In this document: positions 1 to 7,953 of the stretch, piece after piece
Layout of the letters: each line of letters starts with the position of its first letter
Position numbering within the stretch: the stretch's first letter is position 1
Assembly: GCA_900770275.1 (NCBI GenBank)
Contig: CAAGJS010000317.1
Coordinates: 1-31,119 of the forward strand
Source: Erysipelotrichaceae bacterium
Lineage (GTDB): Bacteria > Bacillota_I > Bacilli_A > Erysipelotrichales > Erysipelotrichaceae
Length of the DNA: 31,119 nt
Direction of reading: 5' to 3'
Position numbers and translations under genes: made by a program
Notes under the pieces: model-generated
Seen by the model: the letters and a program-made list of their open reading frames with translations, nothing else
Told to the model about the DNA's origin: nothing
Database searches by the model: none

Positions 1-20
1 CCAGCCATATTTTCAGAACC

Positions 21-63
21 AGGTCATTATGCAGATAAAACTACCTGCGTAATGGCCTTTTTT
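21..63 (+). terminator. Rho-independent terminator of a gene left of the window
   Basis: A 14-nt arm at 21-34 pairs with 45-58, with two G-U or mismatched positions, around a short A-rich loop, and a run of T follows at 57-63. This is a plus-strand intrinsic terminator. No gene it could serve is complete here, so it most likely ends an operon lying off the left edge. Confidence 0.7.
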
Positions 64-110
64 CGTCATTGCGGTGGTTTGTGTTGAAGGTTTGTTTTTC
101 AGCTAAGGAG

Positions 111-471
111 ATGAGGCAGGTGACGACGGATGGTTTTCCGGAATATCTTTATGAAGGATGATATGTAGATCTTCGTGCCTATGCGTCTGTGCCGAAGCTG
201 GAAAATCAGTACCAAGGCTGGGCAGACATCTCAGATCCGCGACCTTGTCAAGACACTGATTGAGACCTATGGCATCGGTCGTCATATGATTGCGCTGACC
301 AGTCATTCGATGCTCGGTACTGGTACCTATGCGCTGCAGGCAGAGGGCGCTGATTCCCGGATCACGGAGATTGCGAATGCGGATCATTTCGCAGTACCAG
401 GCATTGCCTATAAGGATGAAAAACTGATCTCCTGGCTTGTCAGCGGTGGCACAGAAGACACGGTACAATAA
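111..471 (+). pseudogene. Decayed alpha/beta-hydrolase (esterase-like) remnant
   Basis: Two reading frames together give protein-like sequence, but neither makes an intact gene. The frame from ATG 111 reads MRQVTTDGFPEYLYEG, meets a stop at 159-161, then continues as YVDLRAYASVPKLENQYQGW to about 237. Sense then passes to another frame (from about 235 to 471) with DLVKTLIETYGI, SHSMLGTGTYALQ and ADSRITEIANADHFAVP. In secreted esterases and feruloyl-esterase or PHB-depolymerase-like hydrolases the nucleophile elbow is GHSMGGxGTY. Here it is SHSMLGTGTY, and the region between the elbow and the acid/histidine part (ADHFAVP) is almost absent, so there is also an internal deletion. The family assignment is from recalled motifs. 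The stop, frame change and missing core make a working enzyme very unlikely. Confidence 0.6.
464..469 (+). promoter_or_regulatory. Candidate -10 hexamer TACAAT for the lipoprotein gene
   Basis: TACAAT ends 7 nt before ATG 477. No good -35 is visible: a TTGTCA at 437-442 is 21 nt away, which is too far. If used, transcription would begin at or next to the start codon. Confidence 0.35.
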
Positions 472-476
472 GTTCA

Positions 477-1124
477 ATGATGCGTAAAAAATTCTCTTGT
501 CTGATTGTTATGATGATCGTTCTCCCGATGCTGTTATGCGGCGGCTGTAAGCAGGCAGAAGCTGCCGATACCTGTGTCAGTACCTTTTTGGCTGCCATGG
601 AAGCAGGGAACCGGGAGACGATGCAGAACTGTGTTTCCTCCGCGGAAGATGGTACGGTGACGGCTTTGATGAACGTCTATGACAAAACGTCACTGGAAAC
701 GACGCTTTCTGCTGTATTTTCCGATACGACGCTGGATGATAATGCTGTGCAGGCATGCGGAAACCTTGCGTCGGCTTATCTGAACGCTTTGTTTCAAAGC
801 GCGGCTGTCAGTGAGACGCACCATGAAGGACATGGCGTTTATCTTGTGACAGCAAAGGCGGTCATGGCCTATGAAAGTCGTCTTTCAGATGAGATGTATG
901 GACTATTGGGAGATTCTGTCGGCAGCTTCAGTGACGACCTCTATAACGGCGTCGCGTCCGGGGACAGCGCATCATTGACATCTGCGGCAGCGAAGATGCT
1001 GCAGTTTGCGGCCGAACGTCTTTCTCCTTCACTCTCATCGGATGATTATCATACGGTGACCTTTGTGTTTACGGTGCAGAACGAGGATGGTTCCTTCTAC
1101 ATCACCTCGGTAAGCAGACAGTAA
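477..1124 (+). CDS. Putative lipoprotein of unknown function
   Basis: The gene encodes 215 aa. The N-terminus is MMRKK followed by a hydrophobic stretch and a lipobox-like LLCGGC, with the cysteine near residue 24. It is therefore probably a lipid-anchored extracytoplasmic protein. The rest is largely helical in composition, rich in Ala, Ser and Asp, and ends with a beta-like segment (HTVTFVFTVQ). It resembles generic small Firmicutes lipoproteins of the DUF5105-like kind, but I do not recognise a family. No Shine-Dalgarno sequence precedes the ATG. Instead TACAAT (464-469) ends 7 nt upstream, suggesting a leaderless transcript starting at or next to the ATG. The reading frame starts just after the pseudogene's stop. 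The gene converges on gdhA, with the gdhA terminator hairpin between them. Confidence 0.7.
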   Translation: MMRKKFSCLIVMMIVLPMLLCGGCKQAEAADTCVSTFLAAMEAGNRETMQNCVSSAEDGTVTALMNVYDKTSLETTLSAVFSDTTLDDNAVQACGNLASAYLNALFQSAAVSETHHEGHGVYLVTAKAVMAYESRLSDEMYGLLGDSVGSFSDDLYNGVASGDSASLTSAAAKMLQFAAERLSPSLSSDDYHTVTFVFTVQNEDGSFYITSVSRQ

Positions 1125-1153
1125 AAAATCCGGAGGAATAACAATCCTCCGGA
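1123..1153 (-). terminator. Terminator of gdhA
   Basis: A perfect 9-bp stem (1129-1137 with 1145-1153) has a 7-nt loop. On the minus strand it is followed by a T run (A run at 1123-1128 on the plus strand). It lies 32 nt past the gdhA stop. It could also weakly stop the converging lipoprotein transcript, but there is no T run on that side. Confidence 0.85.
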
Positions 1154-1184
1154 AGATAACAGGTAATTGTTGAGTGAAAAAGGA

Positions 1185-2531
1185 TCAGAACAGGCCTTGG
1201 GCCATCATGGCATCGGCGACCTTTTCGAAGCCGGCGATGTTCGCTCCGGCGACGAGGTCTTCGCCATCGCCATATCTCTTTGCGGCATCATAGGACGCAT
1301 CTACAATATTGCGCATGATCGCTTTGAGACGGGCATCTACTTCTTCCGCCGTCCAGGCAAGGCGCTCGCTGTTCTGACTCATTTCCAGTGCTGATACCGC
1401 GACGCCGCCGGCGTTGGCAGCCTTTGCCGGTCCGACAACGACGCCATGCGACTGCATGTAAACATGGGCTTCGTGGCTGGCAGGCATGTTGGCACCTTCG
1501 AAGTAGTACTTCGTTCCGTTGGCGACGATGGTCTTTGCGTCGCTGAGATCGACTTCATTCTGGGTCGCACACGGAATGACGATGTCGCCCCTGACGCTCC
1601 ACGGCTTCTCATTTTCGTGGAACTCGCAATGGAACTTATCGGCATACATCTTGATGTTTGCATTGCGGGATGCACGCATCTCAAGAAGGTAATTGATCTT
1701 TTCCTCGGTGGTGATGCCATCCGGATCATAGACATAGCCATTGTGGCCGGAGATGGTTACGACCTTGGCACCCAGCTCGGTTGCCTTCTTGCACACGCCC
1801 CAGGCCACGTTGCCATAGCCGGAAACGACGATGGTCTTACACTGGAAGGTGTCATTGTGATGTTCCAGAACACGCTGCGCATAATAGAGGACGCCATAGC
1901 CGGTCGCTTCCGGACGGATCAGGGAGCCGCCATAGCTCAATCCCTTGCCCGTCAGAACGCCATTGTCCCAGGAATCACGGATTCTCCGGTACTGGCCGAA
2001 GAGATAGCCAATCTCACGTCCGCCGACACCGATATCGCCGGCCGGAACATCGACAGAAGGACCGATGTGGCGCTGCAGCTCTGTCATGAAGGACTGGCAG
2101 AAACGCATGATTTCGCCATCGCTCTTGCCATGGGGATCAAAGTCGCTGCCGCCCTTACCGCCGCCGATCGGAAGACCCGTCAGACTGTTCTTGAATACCT
2201 GCTCAAAGCCGAGGAATTTGAGCATGCCCAGTGTTACATCCTTGTGGAAGCGAAGGCCGCCCTTATACGGCCCCAGGGCTCCATTGAACTGAACACGATA
2301 GCCGCGGTTGACCTGAACCTTACCTTCATCATCAACCCAGGTGACACGGAACTCAATGACGCGCTCCGGCTCACTCATGCGCTCCAGAAGAGCGGCTTTT
2401 TCATATTCCGGGTGTGCTTCGATGACGGGGCTGAGACTGGTAAATACTTCTCCGACAGCCTGAAGAAATTCAGGCTCCGAGGCATTTTTTGCCTTAAGGG
2501 AGGCAATGACGCGATCTGTATACTCTGACAT
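1185..2531 (-). CDS. gdhA: NADP-type glutamate dehydrogenase
   Basis: This 448-aa protein has the full length of the hexameric small-subunit glutamate dehydrogenases, which interconvert 2-oxoglutarate plus ammonium with glutamate in the cytoplasm. Visible signatures are the substrate-binding KGGLRFHKDV near residue 90, GLPIGGGKGGSDFDP, the catalytic-region PAGDIGVGGREIG, the nucleotide-binding VVSGYGNVAWG, and FEGANMPASHEA. NADP preference is the family norm for this length and is inferred, not shown. The start ATG 2531 has a clear AAAAGGAG site. A TATAAT -10 lies upstream at 2561-2566 (minus strand). The gene is single, with its own promoter and terminator, and lies downstream of phoU in the same direction. 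Confidence 0.95.
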   Translation of the reverse strand: MSEYTDRVIASLKAKNASEPEFLQAVGEVFTSLSPVIEAHPEYEKAALLERMSEPERVIEFRVTWVDDEGKVQVNRGYRVQFNGALGPYKGGLRFHKDVTLGMLKFLGFEQVFKNSLTGLPIGGGKGGSDFDPHGKSDGEIMRFCQSFMTELQRHIGPSVDVPAGDIGVGGREIGYLFGQYRRIRDSWDNGVLTGKGLSYGGSLIRPEATGYGVLYYAQRVLEHHNDTFQCKTIVVSGYGNVAWGVCKKATELGAKVVTISGHNGYVYDPDGITTEEKINYLLEMRASRNANIKMYADKFHCEFHENEKPWSVRGDIVIPCATQNEVDLSDAKTIVANGTKYYFEGANMPASHEAHVYMQSHGVVVGPAKAANAGGVAVSALEMSQNSERLAWTAEEVDARLKAIMRNIVDASYDAAKRYGDGEDLVAGANIAGFEKVADAMMAQGLF

Positions 2532-2560
2532 GATTTCTCCTTTTCTGAATCTCTTTGTCC

Positions 2561-2589
2561 ATTATAAGAGGAGTTTGATGGTGACAGAA
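2561..2589 (-). promoter_or_regulatory. gdhA promoter
   Basis: On the minus strand, TATAAT (2561-2566) lies 17 nt downstream of a weak -35, TTCTGT (2584-2589). The -35 overlaps the T run of the phoU terminator. Predicted transcription start is near 2554, giving a short leader that carries the AAAAGGAG site. Confidence 0.55.
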
Positions 2590-2619
2590 AAAAAGATGCG
2601 GATCGATCTTTCCGCATCT
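2587..2619 (-). terminator. Terminator of the pst-phoU operon
   Basis: A perfect 9-bp stem (2594-2602 with 2611-2619) has an 8-nt loop and is followed on the minus strand by seven or more T residues. It sits just after the phoU stop codon and ends the phosphate operon. Confidence 0.9.
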
Positions 2620-2630
2620 CTATATGACTC

Positions 2631-3293
2631 TTAGTTGACGCCGCCTTCTTCTGTATGAACGCCAGTGATCGCAAACAGCGCCCATGCGGCGATGTTTACG
2701 GCATGGTCGCCGATCTTTTCGAAGTACTTGGCGATCATGAGGAGGTTGAGGACATATTCGACGTTGGTGTCCTTGGTGAAGCTGTTGATCAGCTCCTGCT
2801 TGGCGCTGATGAAGGCCTTGTCGACGATATCGTCCATGGCGATGGTCTTTCTGGCAAGGTCTTCATCCTTGGTGTTGAGGGCGGTGATGGCGTTGGTCAC
2901 CATCCTGGAGGTTGTATCTGCCATCTTCTGGATATCGATGATCTGGGATGCCGTGGAGACATGTTCATTGATGACGATGTCCGCAATGTCGGCAGAGATG
3001 ATGCCAATCCTCTCCAGATCATAGATGGCCTTCAGTACGGCACTGATGTCGCGCAGATCGCTGGCCACCGGCTGCTGCTGAAGAAGAAGCTTGAGGCAGA
3101 GGTTCTCGATTTCACGTTCCTCGCGGCGCGTCTCCGATTCAAGACCGACAACGCTTCTGGCAAGCTTCGTGTTGTCTTCCATCAATGCAGTGACGGCGCT
3201 GTGAATGGCCAGTTCGCACTGGCTTCCCATGTGGGCAACGGACTGGCGCAGCGTTGCCAGCTGATCATCAAAATGTTCACGCATAAGTATCAA
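2631..3293 (-). CDS. phoU: PhoU, phosphate signalling regulator
   Basis: This 220-aa protein is built of two PhoU helical repeats: FDDQLATLRQSVAHMG, with LESETRREEREIE in the first half and AMDDIVDKAF with IAKYFEKIGDHAVNIA in the second. PhoU proteins connect the Pst transporter to the PhoR-type kinase and bind metals through acidic motifs. This one therefore probably restrains uptake and Pho signalling when phosphate is plentiful. It is the last gene of the pst operon. The start is ambiguous. A TTG at 3293 overlaps the pstB stop and has an AGGAAGG site about 5 nt upstream; ATG 3284 (MREHFDDQL) matches family N-termini but lacks a well-placed site. I list the longer form. Confidence 0.93.
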   Translation of the reverse strand: MILMREHFDDQLATLRQSVAHMGSQCELAIHSAVTALMEDNTKLARSVVGLESETRREEREIENLCLKLLLQQQPVASDLRDISAVLKAIYDLERIGIISADIADIVINEHVSTASQIIDIQKMADTTSRMVTNAITALNTKDEDLARKTIAMDDIVDKAFISAKQELINSFTKDTNVEYVLNLLMIAKYFEKIGDHAVNIAAWALFAITGVHTEEGGVN

Positions 3294-4060
3294 CCAAACC
3301 TTCCTGTAATGTAATTTTCTGTGCGCTTGTCCTTCGGCATGGAGAAGATCTGATCCGTCTTTCCAAATTCGACCAGGTCGCCGAGAAGGAAGAAGCCTGT
3401 GTTGTCCGATACACGGACAGCCTGCTGCATGTTGTGGGTGACGATGACGATGGTGTACTTCTCTTTCAGTTCAATGATGAGATCTTCAATGCGCGAGGTG
3501 CTGATCGGGTCAAGAGCCGATGTCGACTCATCCATCAGAAGAACCTCCGGTTCCACAGCCAGCGCTCTTGCGATGCAAAGACGCTGCTGCTGACCGCCGG
3601 AAAGACCCAACGCATTCTTATTAAGACGGTCCTTGACTTCATCCCAGATGGCGGCGCCGGTCAGAGACTTTTCGACGATTTCATCGAGCTTCTTCTTGTC
3701 GCGGATGCCATGGACGCGCGGTCCGTAGGCGATATTGTCATAAATCGACATCGGGAAGGGGTTGGCCTTCTGGAACACCATGCCGACCCGGCGGCGAAGA
3801 ATGTTCACGTCCATATCGTGATAGATATCGACATCGTGCAACTTGACGTCGCCTTCAACGCGGCAGTCCTTGATGAGATCGTTCATGCGGTTGAGGCAAC
3901 GCATGAAGGTCGATTTGCCGCAGCCGGAAGGACCGATGAGAGCGGTGATCTTGTGCTCCTCAATGTTCATGTTGATGTTCTTGAGGGCCTGGTGTGAACC
4001 GTACCATAGATTGAGATTCCGGACGGTCATGACACTTGGATTTGTTTTCGTTTCTGACAT
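3290..4060 (-). CDS. pstB: Phosphate ABC transporter ATP-binding protein PstB
   Basis: This 256-aa ATPase drives high-affinity phosphate import through PstC/PstA. Walker A (GPSGCGKST) is near residue 43, followed by the Q-loop region (VGMVFQKANPFPMS), the ABC signature LSGGQQQR, Walker B (VLLMDEST) and the H-loop (IVTHNMQQA). NPFPMSIYDNIAYGPR is typical of PstB rather than of other ABC ATPases. The length is normal. Its ribosome site (GGAG) overlaps the pstA stop codon, and its own stop overlaps the phoU start, so the three are likely translationally coupled. Only one pstB copy is present. Confidence 0.97.
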   Translation of the reverse strand: MSETKTNPSVMTVRNLNLWYGSHQALKNINMNIEEHKITALIGPSGCGKSTFMRCLNRMNDLIKDCRVEGDVKLHDVDIYHDMDVNILRRRVGMVFQKANPFPMSIYDNIAYGPRVHGIRDKKKLDEIVEKSLTGAAIWDEVKDRLNKNALGLSGGQQQRLCIARALAVEPEVLLMDESTSALDPISTSRIEDLIIELKEKYTIVIVTHNMQQAVRVSDNTGFFLLGDLVEFGKTDQIFSMPKDKRTENYITGRFG

Positions 4061-4062
4061 AG

Positions 4063-4953
4063 TTACTCCACATTCTTCTTGAGTCTTGAAGCAGCGAATT
4101 TGGCGAGAAAGTTGATCAGCAGCGTCAGCAACAGCAGAATCGCCGCAATCGCAAAGGCAACGTCAACTCTGTTCCGCTCCATTGCATACATATACATGGC
4201 AACCGTCAATGTTGCACCGGAGGTGCCCGGAGTGATTGCCTGCTTGAAACTGAGGATGTTGTTGGCCATGCCTGCCGTAAACAGCAGGGCGGCCGATTCA
4301 CCGACAACACGGCCAACCGCAAGGATACAGCCGGTCACAATACCGTCGATCGCAGAAGGAAGTACGACGGTGCGGATCATGTGCCATTTGCCGGCCCCAA
4401 GTGCCAGAGCACCTTCACGGTAGCTGTCCGGGACGGTCTTGAGACTTTCCTGGGTCGTACGGATGATCGTCGGAAGCGTCATGATGACAAGGGTCAGCGC
4501 TCCGGCCAGCAGTCCCGTACCGAGTCCGAAGAACTGGCAGAAGATGAGCATGCCGGCAAGGCCATAGATGATCGAAGGGATGCCGGAGAGGCATTCGGTC
4601 GCAAACTCGATGACCTCTACCAGCTTGGCGTTGGTCGCATATTCATTGAGGTAGATCGCTGCACAGACACCGATCGGAAGGACGATGATCAGGGTCATGA
4701 TGACGATGTACAGAGTATTGAGGATGTTCGGCAGGATGCCGTAGGTCTTTTTGATGACGGAGGGCTGGGTCGTTAACATTTCCCAGGTGATATTCGGAAT
4801 GCCGCGGTACATGATGTACCCGATGATGAAGACAAGGATGGCAAGAATCAGAACGAAGGAGATGATCATCAGGGCATTGAGCACCTTGATCTTCCGCTTG
4901 CGGGATGCCGAAATTGTATCGATCGGTTCCGCTTCCATTTTTTTCGTAGACAT
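4063..4953 (-). CDS. pstA: Phosphate ABC transporter permease PstA
   Basis: This 296-aa protein has six predicted membrane helices and the permease EAA-type loop DSYREGALALGAGKWHMI, which contacts PstB. The first helix follows a charged N-terminal tail of about 24 residues. The segment ECLSGIPSIIYGLAGM is characteristic of Pst permeases. PstA and PstC form the membrane channel for phosphate. The start at 4953 is well supported by AAGGAGG five nt upstream. It lies 10 nt after pstC and 2 nt before pstB. Confidence 0.96.
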   Translation of the reverse strand: MSTKKMEAEPIDTISASRKRKIKVLNALMIISFVLILAILVFIIGYIMYRGIPNITWEMLTTQPSVIKKTYGILPNILNTLYIVIMTLIIVLPIGVCAAIYLNEYATNAKLVEVIEFATECLSGIPSIIYGLAGMLIFCQFFGLGTGLLAGALTLVIMTLPTIIRTTQESLKTVPDSYREGALALGAGKWHMIRTVVLPSAIDGIVTGCILAVGRVVGESAALLFTAGMANNILSFKQAITPGTSGATLTVAMYMYAMERNRVDVAFAIAAILLLLTLLINFLAKFAASRLKKNVE

Positions 4954-4963
4954 AGGTACCTCC

Positions 4964-5845
4964 TTACTTTTCAGCCTTCCGTTTGATGACGAAGTTCAGC
5001 AGGAACATGATTAACATGACAAAGATGAACAGAACAAGGGCGATGGAGAACAGTGCCTGACGCTGCAGGCCGCTGGCATAGGACATTTCCGATGCGACGG
5101 CCGTCGTCAGGAAGCGGACACTCGAGAAGAGGGAGGGCATATTGGCAACATTGCCCGAGACCATCATGATGGCCATCGCTTCGCCGATCGCACGGCCGAC
5201 ACCCTGGACGATTGCCGCAGCGATGCCAGAGCTTGCGGCAGGGACGGAGACCTTGAAGACGGTTTCGGTATAGGTCGCTCCCAGGGCGAGACTTGCTTCT
5301 TCGTATTCTTTCGGGACGGCATTGAGTGCCGTTTCGGAGACGGAGATGATCGCTGGCAGAATCATGACGCTTAAGACGATGATGGCTGTAAACAGTGTCG
5401 ATCCGTTAGCGACGTGGAACGTTTTGATGACGATCGGGACGACGACAATCATACCGACAAGACCATAGACGACCGAAGGGATGCCGGCAAGTAGTTCAAC
5501 AGCGGAACGGATCAATGCCGCGATCCTGGGCGGGGCAAATTTGGACAGATAGATGGAACACAGCAGTCCGACCGGGACGGCGATCAGAATGGCGCCGAAT
5601 GTTCCGTAGAACGATGTGAGGATAAACGGCAGGATGCCGAACTTCGGATCGGCGGCTGTGGAAGCCCAGACGGTTCCGAAGAGGAAATTCGTGAGGCCGA
5701 TCTTGCCGATGGCCGGGACGCCAGAAACGATCAGGAAGGCGGAGATGAAGATTACAAAGGCAATCGACAGGATGCCAAAGAAGAACATCAGCCCATGCAT
5801 GAACGCTTCAACAGCTGCGGCGCGGGGATTTTTCGTTTTCTGCAT
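4964..5845 (-). CDS. pstC: Phosphate ABC transporter permease PstC
   Basis: I chose ATG 5845 (MQKTKNPRA), which has a CAGGAG site five nt upstream. An upstream in-frame TTG at 5863 has no site of its own. The product is 293 aa with six hydrophobic helices, the Pst-permease segment ELLAGIPSVVYGLVGM, and the coupling loop KEYEEASLALGATYTETVF that docks on PstB. It pairs with PstA to form the phosphate channel. A stem-loop separates it from pstS, a common arrangement that lets the binding protein be made in excess. Confidence 0.96.
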   Translation of the reverse strand: MQKTKNPRAAAVEAFMHGLMFFFGILSIAFVIFISAFLIVSGVPAIGKIGLTNFLFGTVWASTAADPKFGILPFILTSFYGTFGAILIAVPVGLLCSIYLSKFAPPRIAALIRSAVELLAGIPSVVYGLVGMIVVVPIVIKTFHVANGSTLFTAIIVLSVMILPAIISVSETALNAVPKEYEEASLALGATYTETVFKVSVPAASSGIAAAIVQGVGRAIGEAMAIMMVSGNVANMPSLFSSVRFLTTAVASEMSYASGLQRQALFSIALVLFIFVMLIMFLLNFVIKRKAEK

Positions 5846-5868
5846 AAATACTCCTGAATGCAACGATA

Positions 5869-5892
5869 CCGCCAGGGCAGACGCACTGGCGG
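5869..5892 (-). promoter_or_regulatory. pstS-pstC intergenic stem-loop
   Basis: A perfect 7-bp G+C-rich stem (CCGCCAG at 5869-5875 with CTGGCGG at 5886-5892) has a 10-nt loop. No T run follows on the minus strand, so it is not a full terminator. Its place just after the pstS stop suggests it protects or partly terminates the pstS message so that PstS is made in excess over the membrane parts. That role is inferred. Confidence 0.6.
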
Positions 5893-5921
5893 CAGGTTGT
5901 TATTGAGTGAAAACAGGTGAA

Positions 5922-6806
5922 TTACTTCTTGCTGGCAGGAACAGCACCTGCGCCTTCGATCAGCGAAGCAGCCTCATCGCTCTGTGCGAATTCGAGGAAT
6001 GCCTTAGCTGCGTCGGAAAGTGTTGCGCTGTCGTTGGTGATCATGTTGAAGTTACGCTGAATCTTGTAGGTGCCATCGAGAACTGTTTCTTCAGACGGTG
6101 CAACGCCTTCAACAGTAAGGGTCTTGATCGAATCGTCTACAGCAGCCAGGGAAGCGTAACCGATTGCGTTTTCGTTAGCGCCGACTGCCTGGATGACTGC
6201 ACCCGTAGAAGTCAGTTCCTGAGCGAGCTTGCACTGATCCTTGGTATTCGTGATGGTTTCGAAGCCGTCACGTGTTCCGCTTCCTGCTTCACGTCCGATG
6301 ACAACGATTTCAGCATCATTGCCGCCGACATCTTTCCAGTTGATGATTTCGCCAGTGTAGATCTTGGAGATCTGATCAATGCTCAGATCAGCGACCGGGT
6401 TGGCGTTGTTAACGATCATGGCGATGCCATCGATTGCGATGACAGTTGCGGTGAGGCCGTCCTTTTCATCATCCTTCAGATCACGGGATGCCAGTCCAAT
6501 GTCACAGGATCCTTCCTTGACAGCCGTAATACCAGAACCGGAACCAGTCGGGTTGTAAGTAACTGTTACGTTCGGATACTTTTGCTGGAATGCTTCGGAG
6601 AGGGCACCGATGACGCTTTCCATGGATGTGGAACCATCGGTGGAAACTGTGCCGCTGAGATCTGCAGTCTCAGACGATGCTGCGGCAGCTGCAGCCTGTG
6701 TCGATGTGGACTCGGCAGCTGCTGCTGTGGAAGAAGATCCGCATCCTGCAAGCATTGCAACTGCGAGTAAACCTGCTGTAATACCCTTGATACTCTTCAT
6801 ATTCAT
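5922..6806 (-). CDS. pstS: Phosphate-binding lipoprotein PstS
   Basis: From ATG 6806 the product is 294 aa: MNMKSIKG, a hydrophobic core, then the lipobox LAGC, followed by an Ala/Ser/Thr-rich linker. The mature part has the phosphate-binding signatures STDGSTSMESVIGAL, NPTGSGSGITAVKEGSCDIG and GREAGSGTRDGFE. It captures phosphate outside the cell and passes it to PstCAB. ATG 6806 follows AGGAGGAGAA; the upstream in-frame ATG at 6824 lies before the ribosome site and is unlikely. It is the first gene of the operon and is preceded by a Pho-box-like repeat. Confidence 0.96.
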   Translation of the reverse strand: MNMKSIKGITAGLLAVAMLAGCGSSSTAAAAESTSTQAAAAAASSETADLSGTVSTDGSTSMESVIGALSEAFQQKYPNVTVTYNPTGSGSGITAVKEGSCDIGLASRDLKDDEKDGLTATVIAIDGIAMIVNNANPVADLSIDQISKIYTGEIINWKDVGGNDAEIVVIGREAGSGTRDGFETITNTKDQCKLAQELTSTGAVIQAVGANENAIGYASLAAVDDSIKTLTVEGVAPSEETVLDGTYKIQRNFNMITNDSATLSDAAKAFLEFAQSDEAASLIEGAGAVPASKK

Positions 6807-6834
6807 TTTCTCCTCCTGATACATGAGACATGAT

Positions 6835-6864
6835 AAAAAACCACGGTAAAGATCATTGCCGTGG
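6835..6864 (-). terminator. Terminator of trpS
   Basis: On the minus strand CCACGG pairs with CCGTGG (6859-6864 with 6841-6846), with extra partial pairing in the 12-nt loop, followed by six T residues (6835-6840). It separates trpS from pstS and is superposed on the pst promoter. Confidence 0.8.
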
Positions 6865-6884
6865 TGTTGTAAAAACTTTGTAAA
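6852..6884 (-). promoter_or_regulatory. Pho-box promoter of the pst operon
   Basis: On the minus strand two TTTACA hexamers (plus-strand tgtaaa at 6879-6884 and 6868-6873) are exactly 11 bp apart, the spacing of PhoP/PhoB direct repeats. Ten bp downstream is a -10-like AATGAT (6852-6857). There is no separate -35, as expected of an activator-dependent Pho promoter. The predicted start falls inside the trpS terminator hairpin, so pst mRNA would contain only half of that hairpin. Confidence 0.65.
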
Positions 6885-6900
6885 ACTTTACTTTCCTGGC

Positions 6901-7893
6901 TTAGAAGTGGATTTCCATGCCGAGAGCGCGCTGCACAAGATCCAGCTTTGCGGCGGCGATGGGGCGTGCCTTGGCGGCCCCTGCCTGCAGAACATCTTCG
7001 ATCATGCCGGAAGTTGTGACTTCGTGGTACTTCTTCTGGATGCCTTCCAGCGTTGTGCATACGCTGTCGGCGACGGCGCGCTTGAAGTCGCCATAACCCT
7101 TGCCGGCAAACTCTTCTTCAATGGCAGCGTAAGGCTTGTCATTGTTGAGGGAGGAATAGATCTGAATCAGGTTGGAGACACCGGGCTGATTCTGCGGATC
7201 ATATTTGATCTGGTTGAGGGAGTCGGTCTTGGCGCTCATGACCTTCTTGCGGGCGGTGCCGAGGTCGTCGAGCAGATAGATGCAGCCCTTATTGATGCCG
7301 TCGGACTTGGACATCTTTTTGGTCGGATCGGAGAGGGACATGATGCGGGCACCGACCTTGCCGATCAGCGGTTCCGGAAGTTTGAACAGTTCTCCATAAC
7401 GGTTGTTCATGCGGGCGGCAACGTCGCGGGTCAGCTCGACGTGCTGTTTCTGATCTTCGCCGACCGGTACATAGTCCGGATCATACAGAAGGATGTCGGC
7501 AGCCATCAGGGCAGGATAGGTATAGAGGCCGCCGGACAGGTTCTTTTCGCCCTTGGCCTGTTTGTCCTTGAACTGGGTCATGCGATTGAGTTCGCCCATG
7601 TAGGTGTTGCAGCACATGATGTAGCCGAGCTGGGCGTGCTCCTTGACATCGGTCTGCAGGAAGATGGTTGCCCGGTTGGGGTCCAGGCCGCAGGCAAGAT
7701 ACAGAGCAACACAGTCGTACAGATTCTTTTTCAGCTGTTCCGGTTCCTGCGGCACGGTGATGCAGTGCAGGTTGGCGATGAAGGCGAACATTTCATACTG
7801 ATCCTGGTATTCGACGAAGTGATGCAGGGCGCCGATGTAGCTGCCCAGATGAAGCTGTCCCGTAGGCTTGATTCCCGATAACATGCGTTTCAT
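6901..7893 (-). CDS. trpS: Tryptophanyl-tRNA synthetase
   Basis: This 330-aa class Ic synthetase charges tRNA-Trp with tryptophan. I chose ATG 7893 (MKRMLSGIKPTGQ) because it follows GGAGG at a 9-nt spacing and matches family N-termini; the longer open frame runs back into the T-box leader. Signatures are the HIGH-type HLGSYIGAL near residue 15, the tryptophan-site region FIANLHCIT, and the second ATP motif KKMSKSDG. Length is normal for bacterial TrpS. Expression is controlled by the T-box leader just upstream, and the gene has its own terminator. Confidence 0.97.
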   Translation of the reverse strand: MKRMLSGIKPTGQLHLGSYIGALHHFVEYQDQYEMFAFIANLHCITVPQEPEQLKKNLYDCVALYLACGLDPNRATIFLQTDVKEHAQLGYIMCCNTYMGELNRMTQFKDKQAKGEKNLSGGLYTYPALMAADILLYDPDYVPVGEDQKQHVELTRDVAARMNNRYGELFKLPEPLIGKVGARIMSLSDPTKKMSKSDGINKGCIYLLDDLGTARKKVMSAKTDSLNQIKYDPQNQPGVSNLIQIYSSLNNDKPYAAIEEEFAGKGYGDFKRAVADSVCTTLEGIQKKYHEVTTSGMIEDVLQAGAAKARPIAAAKLDLVQRALGMEIHF

Positions 7894-7920
7894 AATGTGT
7901 TTCCTCCAATAGTTCAATCG

Positions 7921-7953
7921 AAATAAATAAAAGCGCCCCAGCAACTGGGACGC
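7921..7953 (-). terminator. T-box attenuator terminator upstream of trpS
   Basis: On the minus strand GCGTCCCAG pairs with CTGGGGCGC (7945-7953 with 7933-7941) around a 3-nt loop, followed by TTTTATTTATTT. Its 5' arm overlaps the 3' part of the antiterminator, the expected mutually exclusive arrangement. It ends 27 nt before the trpS start. Confidence 0.9.

Noticed and set aside
1446..2528. 360-codon plus-strand open frame opposite gdhA
   Set aside because: It is a shadow of the conserved glutamate dehydrogenase frame with no recognisable motif.
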